Assembly: GCF_964340395.1 (NCBI RefSeq)
Contig: NC_135555.1
Coordinates: 9,969,931 to 10,033,930 of the forward strand
Source: Glandiceps talaboti
Taxonomy: Eukaryota; Hemichordata; Enteropneusta; Spengelidae
Direction of reading: 5' to 3'
DNA: 64,000 bases
The notes under the pieces are model-generated. The model was not told where the DNA came from, made no database searches, and saw nothing but the letters and a program-made list of their open reading frames with translations. The stretch's first letter is position 1; each line of letters starts with the position of its first letter. Both the position numbers and the translations under genes were made by a program. Below are positions 40,034 to 51,248 of the stretch, piece by piece.

Positions 40034-42118
40034 ACACAGCGAATTCAACATATTTTTTTGCTCATGAAAAAGTAGCTAGGTTTGAAGCGAAAGTTAATAT
40101 ACCAGCCTCCCGAATAGAAGATTGCGAATGGTCAATCCATGGACTAGAATATGCAATACATTATCCCTGCATCGAAGGATACCTTACTTTTCCATGGCAG
40201 TTTCCATCGATAGGTTTATTCACACTATCTGTGACAGTTGAAGATGCCTATGGTAGAGTTGCGGACTCGGTAGAAGTTTCGATCAGTCATGGAGTTAGTG
40301 AGAGACTGGAATTAGTCACGTCCAGTGATACAGTGGCACTTGGAAATATGATAGATTTCGACATTTACACAGACCACGTTATAGAGGGCACCAGCTATGT
40401 CATAGAGCTTGGGGATGGTACTACACAAACTGTTATGCAGAACCCCGAATTTCATACCTCGGAACCATACCAGGATATGCATACGTCTCAGTTTTCACAT
40501 GCGTTTGAAAATGTTGGTGTGTACAAAGTAGTCGTAGTGGCATCCAATGAAGTGTCCAGCAGAGAAGTGGAGAAAATTATTTATTGTATTGACATAGAAT
40601 TGTCAGTTCAAACACCAGAAGGAGGTCAGTTTATCTTGTTGTTATTATTCTCTCTTTACACCTACATCTTCCTTCTCACTAAAATCAAATACTGACATGA
40701 TCTACTAGTTATAGTAGGATAGGATCGTCGTTGTGGGCGGATTGTGGAAGGATCGTCGTTGTGGGCGCTCCACATCGCTGTCACGCGTTGTTTACGACAG
40801 CGATGTGGAGCGCCCCCAACGACAAATCTTTCAATATTTTAGTACGTACAAAAAAAACCCCCCACACTTCAGAAACGTAAAAGTGAATGAAAGGATGAAT
40901 CTTTGTTCACCCCTTTACTTATTTAGCTTTATAGGTCAAGTAAGAATAGCAATTCATTTGAATGGTACTAACAACCAAACTTCTGTTCATTTTTTTAGAT
41001 CTACTTTCTAAAGATATAATAGTTAAACGGGAAATACCGACAGCCTTCAATTTGACGAATCCAGTACCAGCACCAGCAATTGGATACTTTTCCTGGAAAA
41101 TTGATGGCGTATACAATGATTCCTTTATAACTTATAACGACGACGTAAAGTACCTATTCCAGATGGCTGGCACTTACACGGTAACTTTGACTGCTGTGAG
41201 TCCCAGTGGAAGTCCCGTTAGTGTTAATAAAGTGATGTTGACAGTTGTAGATACAATCACACAGCTCTACTTGGCCAGTGGTGGTCCCAAAGCAGTAGGG
41301 CAGCCAGTGACTCTACTTCTGTGCACCCGTCAGGTTGGTACGAATGCTACGTACTTCACAAATCTTGGAGATGGTACTTATGCAGACTTAGACGTTCCCA
41401 GAGTCATTGAGAACGCAACAAGTTACGTCCATCCTTTGATGAACTTGCTGTTTTACCCTAATGAAATGTTCTGTGGCGTGTTCACTCACACCTACGAGAC
41501 AGTTGGAGCATTCCGTGTCACTGTGTCTGCATCGAACCTGGTTTCTAATCAAACCGTTTCCATTGATGTGTTCATAAATGACAGGCATTGTGAGTTTCCT
41601 GGTGTACGGATTCATAAAAACACCTATAATATGACAGCCGTAAATAAATACACGCGGAAATCTACCATCAAACAGACATCAACCGTTCAAATCGACTGTG
41701 ATGGTCCGAGAACACTGACTTTTAATTGGACAGCACATCTTGTCGAAGATATGACCACTTTCCCCGATGAAGCAACTTTGTACAGGCTCCCTTTCACCGT
41801 GGACACGTCGCAGCCTGAGTTGATTGTCCAGCCTTATACCTTTGGATATGGGTTATACGGACTGAAGTTGACGGTTTCTATGGTAGATGGTATGAGCGAT
41901 GACGTCATTATCTATAACAGTGACGTAGTTTGGATCCAAGTAATGGAGACAGCGTTAGTGTCTAGAATACAAGGTGGTTCTGCGAAAGCGAGAGGTATGA
42001 ACACAATATTGTATATAAACAGATATTATAAGTTTTTTGTATATGATGGTCGTATAGTTCTAACTTATCAAAGGCTTTGTTCAAGTATTTACAATAATGC
42101 GATGTGTTTGATACAAGT

Positions 42119-42213
<95 letters not shown>

Positions 42214-43741
42214 TATCAAGGGTTAATAACGTCTTATGGAGAGAGAGAAACAGAGAGAGAGAGAGGAGGGTAATATTGTTACAGCGCAATATACCCAGAT
42301 GTTCTTCTCATCTGCATGTCTTAATTTTTCGTTATTATAATGATTAATCTTTTGACCAAAAGTCTAAAATGTTAAAGTTTCTCATAATGTACAGGTTGGT
42401 TATCTGTGATTACGCTGGACGGCAGTGACTCTTATGACCCTGACTACCCGGATGACACAGTGCCGTTGGAATACAGGTGGTATTGTAGGGAGGACGATGA
42501 CCCACCATTCCAAGATCCCATCCAGCAATCTCATAGTCAGCAGTCAGGTGTGTTATAGTTGTTCTAGACTGTCATTCAGCCATAAACAAGCCTTCTCTCT
42601 CCCGGAGCTAATAGCATGGCACAACTCCGCGTATCTTACGGACTACTAGTACTGCTGTCGTAAATTCGGGTTAAATGTGTTACCATATCGACGACTCATG
42701 AGTAAAACGCCACACCGAGAACAGGGAGGGGGTGGGGTCGGAATGGGGGTAGAATCCTAATGGCTTTTCTTGAGACCTTTTATATTTTCAAGGAAACTCA
42801 CTACCATTTCTGTATGGATGTGACTAGTTTTGTGATTACAAAATGTCATATATAATAGATTGCTTCACATTGTTTTATCAATATTGTTTACTATACATTC
42901 TACACCCATTTGTACAATAATCTCTTTGAAATGCAGTGAAATGTTAGATTAGTGAACTCATTCATTATTCAATATAGTTGTCTGTATTTCTATACAGGTG
43001 GATGTTTTGGACAAGGTGTTTACCTTTCAAATATTAACGAGTCCTCCTTTACACTCGATGCTAGCTTACTAACAGCTCTGCAGTCATACATATTTCACCT
43101 TGAAGTGATAAAACCAGACAGAATACCTGGACACTACCAACAGACCATTACTATTACACTTAGTGATGTATACAGCCTTGACATAAGGTACAAACTTTAG
43201 AGTTATTTTTTTTTTATAATACATAAAATGAAATATATAAGAAATAGAAATATATAAGAAATAGAATAATAACTCAAGTAAAGCGAAAAGTTTTTCAAGA
43301 AATAAAAAAAAGGATAAAGCCTACGGCACGTGGTATTCCCAGGCGGTCTCCAATCCAAGTACTAACCACGCCCGACGCAGCTTAACTTCGGTGATCAAAC
43401 GAGAACCGGTGTTTTCTACGTAGTATGGCCATAGGCAGGTGTTACAGCTAAAATACAAGTTGATATACTAACAACTGGCTTAATTAATACCCACTAGAGG
43501 ATATAGAAAGACAGTTTTATTATTAGGCCAAATAAAAGAAATGTTTGTTTCCGATAACACGGACCGACCCTAGTTTATGGTGCTGTTCCTAAACGTTTTT
43601 TTTTTTGCATTCTCTTTTTTTTTTAAATGGCAAGAAATTATCCGTACAACTGACATGAAAACTGTAATTTCTCAGAACAAGTCGATGACGAATTCATAAT
43701 TGGTGTAATACCAATTAAATTTATAGAGTATAGTCTGCAAA

Positions 43742-43800
<59 letters not shown>

Positions 43801-46800
43801 ATGAAATCAAAATGAAATAAAATACGACCTACCTACCCTATTTTCTGAAGTCATGTTATCGGAAACAAACACTTATATTCATTTTTGCCTACTGTGGTTC
43901 GCGGCTTTTATCTCTTATTCATAATGATATAGAGAACATCATCAGATTTCTGTATCATCAAATTTCAACCAGGTGTCTCCTGAACTGCGGCGCCAATGTC
44001 AACCCATCCAGGATATTTATGTTAACCGTGGAGTGTACGGATTGCCCTGAATTAGTGGAGCTTCAGTATATATGGACACTACATGCAAACGATGACTCTA
44101 AAACTGGCGTCAACTTAAAACGTGCTACCGTCCCTGGCTACTCCTCCAGATATCTAACTTTCACAGCTGGATCCCTTGACATTCTGGGTTCAAAGGTGAA
44201 GACTTACCGTATTAGAGTGACAGATACAGGTGAGTTACCCAGAATTTACCAGACAGTACGTTGTCACAGTGATTTATTTTGGCTCAAGAATTGTTTCTGC
44301 TAAGCATACCAAAATAAGTTAAGAGCTAAAATATATAAGTTTACAGTATGTGCGAAATGTAAAGGACTTTGTGAAAAAAATTCATTCCTGCTCAAAATCC
44401 GAAATTGAGATAAACAATAAGCTCATATGATATATCATGTGATATATATTTGGAAGTCTAGAGAGACTATATATAGTACGTACCAGAACTATTTCTTTTT
44501 GCCCTTTCCTTTGGGGGTTAGGGTAGTCTGTAAGGTACGCCGTGATGGGGCGCACTCAGACATCGATCAACCCCTTTCACTGAGAGGAGGCCGGTGAGCT
44601 ACACAACGTATTTTATAAAGTCAAGGGTGAGGGTTGTTACTGAAAATCATGATGGCTATTTGAATGTAGCTGATCTTCTCCATTCCTCTGCCAGACTCGT
44701 CTTTATCCAAAACGTTCGCCGAGTATACGTTTGGAGTCAACCCTAAACCAGTAGCAGGTAGTTGTAATGTAACCCCTTCCCATGGATTTGTTCTGGAGAC
44801 GCCATTTTCTATCGCCTGTGATGATTTCAGTGATGACGATAGACCATTGACATACCAATTTTCAGTTGTTACTGGTGCAGAAACAGAGACCACACTAAAT
44901 TCACAGCCGGGATACGGTGAGGAATGTTTATAATTCTGTGGGGAAAATAAAAGCTGATTGTTGATTTCCTTGAAAATAAAGGATGAGCCATTAAATTTCT
45001 TGTATTATTTCAAAGGGGCAAAGCTTGAGAGATTTAAATAATTTGAATTTTCAAGGAAATTGGTCATCGAGTATGTTCTACCTGAATGACCACAACAATT
45101 CATTTATTGGTGATTTCTTGTACAAACTCTCCGTGGTGTACGAACAATAGAAAAGTTAACTCTTCTGACTTGCTAGCTAATAAGGCGAGTGCTTAGTTTA
45201 CGGTTTGATATTAAAGGGGGAAATCACGTCATTATTTTAATGAATATTATAATCACATTGGAGAATAAGCATTTTTGTTTTGTTTTATCTTTACTTGATG
45301 ACGTGTAGGGATACTACTCTATCGTAGTCAAGCGCCCAGCGTAGAGTCGATCTACTTGCCAGTTGGTGTAGCCGAGAGAGATTACCGGGTAGAAATTATA
45401 GTTACGGTCTCTGATGTGTATGGAGCTAGCGAAGACGCCATCTTCCCCGTAACTGTAAGTAGAGAGACAGTTGATAACATTGTGTTGGCAGAACAATACA
45501 TTAACAACCAGCTGCAGTTCAGCGTAAAAAAAATTACTACCACTGAAAGATTCACCGTCAGGACGGATACAAAGTCTGGGGCAAGGTTTGGGTTGCCGAC
45601 AAAAGTTCTTTTCATCCAAAGCCTGCAGAAGACCTCTCGCCCCGTGTGGATTGAAATGTTTGGCATAAAGATAGAATACTAGGCAAGAAGTCGTTCCCTT
45701 TTTGTTAAGCTTTGTGCCAACTCCATGTCTCAACCACAGCAGTTCATCATTTCTGTAATTGGACTGTGTTAATAATATCAAGTTAGGAACGTGGCCAATA
45801 AATTACTTCTGAAGTCCCAAGCTCCACTTATAGTAGGAATAGTACCTTTATTATCCAAGATGGCATTACACAAGTTCATTGTCATTTATTCGTACTTGTA
45901 ATCCCAGGTAAACGATACACAGACGGGTGTACATGAAGATGAAATCTACGAGAAACTATCACGGATTGTGGCGCCTGATGGATCACAATTACTGGAGCTA
46001 TTAGAAACAAAAGACCTACAGACGGTTATTCAGCTCCTGAATTCTGTAACTTCAGTATTAAACGCAATGAAGAAGAAGGAAAGAACAGACAGCGGAATCG
46101 AATATATAACAGACACCGTTGAACAACGTAACAAGGTAAGTGACACCATAGACGTTGGGGAGAGACTCTTGTCTCTGATTGCGTGCATAGGAGTAAATTT
46201 ACGCTTCTGAACACACATGGAAATTTACTTAATCAGTATCTGAAATTTTCGACTGAGCACCCCAGTCTTTCGTCAACAGATTGACACACAATTGAGTACA
46301 TATGACTTTACGAGTACAAGTATTACGTTACCAACTTTCAGACTTTTCAACAATTTTGGTGACATTTGTATGCAAATTGTACGAAAATAAACCAACAAAA
46401 TTACTTTTTATTTCTAATAGATTAGAACTTCTATTATGGGAATTCTCTCTGATTTGATCGATGATTCGTCGGAAAGATTACAACAAATATCATCTACTAT
46501 GAACATGATGACGCAAGAGATGACGGAGTCATCAGAAGTAACACGGGTAAGATGACAGTCGCCATGATTACACCAGCCTGAGAGCATCCGCAGGCATTTT
46601 AAGACAAGTAGTTGAACACTAGGCAAATATAGATATAAGCGTAATGTCTTGTAAAACATTCATTGGACTAAAACACTTCCTTTCTGGCTAGCCTGCCAAG
46701 TATCAATCTGTAGTAGAACAGCTAGCCTTCGTAGCAGGCTGGGGATCGACCTGGTAATCATTCTCTAGTCTTTTTTGTTATGGCAGTTCATTTGCGACTG

Positions 46801-49317
46801 AATTGCCCACCGAGAATATTTGTAATTGCAATACGAGCAAACTTTCTATGTTTGTACTAATCATCATATTATTCGTTTCATCCCACTAGTTGGCAGGAAT
46901 GGATGTGTTCGCTATATTGGCAACAGTTCTAAAATCGAAGTCTTCAACTGTGGATGGAGATATAGTAGAAATAGTGGCCCTTGATATCTTCGCAGGTATC
47001 TCAAACATCATGGAATTAACTCTGGCTTCACTAGATAATTCAATTAATGTAAATGACACAGTAAGTTCAGAAAATAACACTGGGAAAGAAGCGTCAGAAG
47101 ATATCGTGAGTATATCCATTATATTTATGTTTTCATTTATTTTAGTTCGTCCCTTGGATATATGGCTTTCCGTTTTCATAGTGCTCCTGTTCTCCACTAG
47201 CGAAACTCTATACCAGTATCACGTATATAATAGTCAGGAGACAAAATATAACATAGAATTGCCTACAGTATTCTACTCAGTGACAGCCACCCCCTCCCCA
47301 TCCCTCTCCCTACCCCACCCACATGCAAACTACACCTATGACAGACCATAATCAACACGAGACATATGTGGGCATTTACGAGCTTATCGAGAAGAAGGCG
47401 ATGTCGTCTTCCTTCACACTTCAATATATTCACTTGAATGTAATTTCATATACGGGCATGAAGGAACAATAGTCATTAGTTGTGCTTTGTTGTATTTACG
47501 GAAGGCATTCGGTTCTTATCTGCGTTTTTATACAACTGTATGATGAAATAACGAGTATATTTTACAAAATACCAGACTGGTTAAAATTGTACAAATCGTC
47601 TATTCCAGGCCCACAATGTAACAACCTCATTTTGGAAAGTACTCGATGATGCTAGGGCCGCCATTTTGAGCAACAAGATTGTTGGTGAAGAATTAACAGT
47701 GCTGACGACGTCGTTGATGACACTAGGGATGCAAAGACGAGAAGCTAGGGATCTCGACAGGGCAGTTATCCGGGGAGATCAACACAATGTTGGATTTCGA
47801 CTTCCTGGGTACAACTCGTTGTCAAGCGCGTTACCAGGGAACCGATCAGATGCTATAGATTTAGAAGTGGGTAACCATGTAATATCACACATTACAATGT
47901 TTTAATTTGAAATTTGTAAAGAACTATATATCACACGTTAAAATGTTTTGAAATAGAATACACGTCGCACATTACAACATTTTGCAACACTATCTTCGAG
48001 ATAATGACTTGTTTCCAAGTGTTCCTAGTTATCAGGATACTAAGTATATTATGATTGTTGTATTTTTGGAATATTTAAAGAGTTTTAAAACAACGAGAAG
48101 AGATACATATTGTGAGTATAATCGTGTTCGTCATATTTCACAGTTCCTTCACATGGTCAGGGATCCATTTATTGATCGTCATGGTGACAAAGTCTTTGAT
48201 GCTGTCATTGGGTTAGAAATCATGTTTCCTGGCAACCATGAATTTCAAGGTAGGTTCTTTTTTAGTCCTGCTTTAAAACATGAACAGATATCTGTTTATT
48301 TGTCCTAGCAGAATTATAGACAACAAGAAATAAAAACGACCAACGCATGACTCGCTCATAAGTTTACAAGTTTACTGGAAAGCGAGCAATTCTTCACATA
48401 CAACTGAAACTGCTAACAAACAATCTATAAACATGTCATTTCATTAAATAAACTCGGCATACTGTTTTTGATATGGTTTTGTTGGACTTTATGTCCCCAC
48501 CTAATTTTGCTATTTTTCATGCAAGATACACTAGTTTCGATATTTCACGCTCATTGCCTGACGAAGTTATTTTTATGTTATTTTTTCTTACCAGCTGATA
48601 ACTTACTAGAAGAGTTGGAGTTCTTTTTACCGCATACAGCAACACCGACGACGAATGAAATTCTCGAGTTTGAATACAGAAATGGTACAAGTGTGGTTAT
48701 AAACTTCAACGTCTCATCTCCTTGGCAATCCGTGTTGGTTGCCATAGAAACCGAGGAGATTGATGTATCGTTTCAGTTGTACCTGCTACATGATGCCCCG
48801 TTCGTTACTGACACCATTGTAGCAGTGCTTGAAGAAGACAGAGGTCAAGACACAATATTCGATATCGAGGCAGACCCCAATACATGGTTTTTGTCGTCTG
48901 AGTATTTGCAAGAACCTGGTACTTATTACATTTCAATCGAAATAAGCGGTTACATGCATGAGAAAGATATCACGCTGGAAATAGCCACCTACGTTGCCGA
49001 CTGTTTATATTGGGACAAAAAGGCGGAGAAATGGGCCAATGATGGTTGCCGAGTGAGTTTGCTGAAATTATTAAACTTTATAGTCTAGATTCAGTCACAT
49101 GTCTAACTGTTTTTGTCACTGATAGTTCTTTCGAGTGCATCTATAATTTTCAAATGTTTTTGACATTTCTTCTGTGCAGGAAGGTTATTTTGGAGAACAC
49201 AGTGAAAGTTGGCGATGATCTTGAGTAGTCTAGATTACATTCTGTCTGGAGAACTATAATCAAAGTTCTAGGATCATTTAGCTGTTGATCGATCCAAAAT
49301 GAATCTTTTCTAGACGC

Positions 49318-49383
<66 letters not shown>

Positions 49384-51187
49384 TAAACCAGCAACTATAC
49401 AACTATATGATGTGAGAAACTCCAACAGCAATTACAAATTCCTTGTCACTCACCACACTCCATGGATTGTTGAGGAATGTTCTCATGGTTGTATTCAAAT
49501 ATAGGATTTCTTTTCAAAGAATTTATCTTGATCAATATCACGACATTCTCCTTTATATTTGGTTTTTAAATACTACCTTTTCTAATTGTTAATTCTTGTT
49601 TTCAGGTGGGTGCGTTAACTTCGCCATCTCTAGCTCACTGTCTATGTAATCATCTATCCATCTTTGGTGGTACACTACACCATATGCCAAGCTCCATCCA
49701 GCTGTACAGAGAAGATATATCTATAACTTTCTTGGATATTCCAATTATAATTTCAGTAGTGGTGGTTACTTTCGTGCTCTATCTAATATTGGCAATCTGG
49801 GCCAACAGAAAGGATAATGAAGATGAGATACAGGTAGGTTCTTGTAGCTCAGGCCAGGCAGCAACCTTTAAGCTCTTGTTGGGAGGGGCTTATCAAGCGC
49901 TCAATTTGGTGTCAAGACGATAGAAAATTACGGCGTTTTGAGAAAAGTGTCACGTTGACTGTCAAGTAGTTGAGCTTCTAGACAATGGCTCGGGCAATTT
50001 TGTTAACTCAAAATTGACAACAGATCGCATAGCACCGAAGGCGCTGTCGAGAGCTTGCCCGAGAGATACTGTCATCCTTGGATTTTGTTCGGCAACCATT
50101 CGATCGCAGTACCGATGCCTTGTTACAAGACTACGTAGTCAGCAAGCAGTCAGTCTGCAAATCATGTGGTGAGGAGGGATAAGTGAAGGTGTCGAATGAA
50201 CGATCTGACGGAGAGGTTAGAAGACACAGAATAGATGGCCACATAAGTAAACTGAGTGTAGAAATAATGATGAACCAGGGGAAACTATGAGATGTGAGGG
50301 AAGATGAATCATAAACAATCATGATATGTTGGGAATAGAAATGGGCAAAGCAGGGAGAGATGACACTCGCGTACGGTCGTTTGCAGTACTTTAAACCACA
50401 GACAAGGCAAGAAATCCTTGTCTGTGTAGGAAGTTGACTGTTACGCTATCGTCCGCTGAATACATCTTTTCCAATCTATTATTTCAGGTGTCCAGGTGTT
50501 TTTTGGATGACAATGACGTCTTTGCCATGTATCAGTATGACGTCACAGTTCAAACTGGATATCGACGAGGAGCTGGAACGTCTGCTACCGTGACCTTGAC
50601 CATGTATGGTACTAAAAGAGAGAGTGCCCCCCATTTACTCCGTCAGGGCAAGAGACGAGTACTGCAAGCAGGGTCAACCGATACGTTTGTCATCATGACG
50701 GATAAGCCTTTGGGAAGTATTGAATCGATCAGACTGTGGCATGATAATGGTGGAGACAGTCCAGATTGGTAAATACGTGATTACTTTACCATTGTCAGTT
50801 TCTTGGTTCCATGGTGCATTACATAACTATGTTGCCAAACATCGGCTGAACTTTTTGTGGATTGAATTCTTTCTCTAACATTTGGGCTTCACATAGTTAC
50901 AGCTACAGCAATGTATATTGCGAACAGGGGAGTAGAGTAGAACTTGGCAATCATTTTCATCACATGATTTACTTATGAGCAAAGTTGAAACGTCATATAT
51001 AAGAAAGTTATTCAGATGTTTTAAGGTCTGGTATTATGATATCTCTTCGAATTCTCCATTAATATCGGGATATACCATCAATTTCATATACTGGTAATTG
51101 TTTCAATTGGATGACATATACAATAACTCAATTACGATATGATAAGGATGTCTGATGGACATTTTAAAAGGGAAAAACTGCAGACTG

Positions 51188-51248
<61 letters not shown>

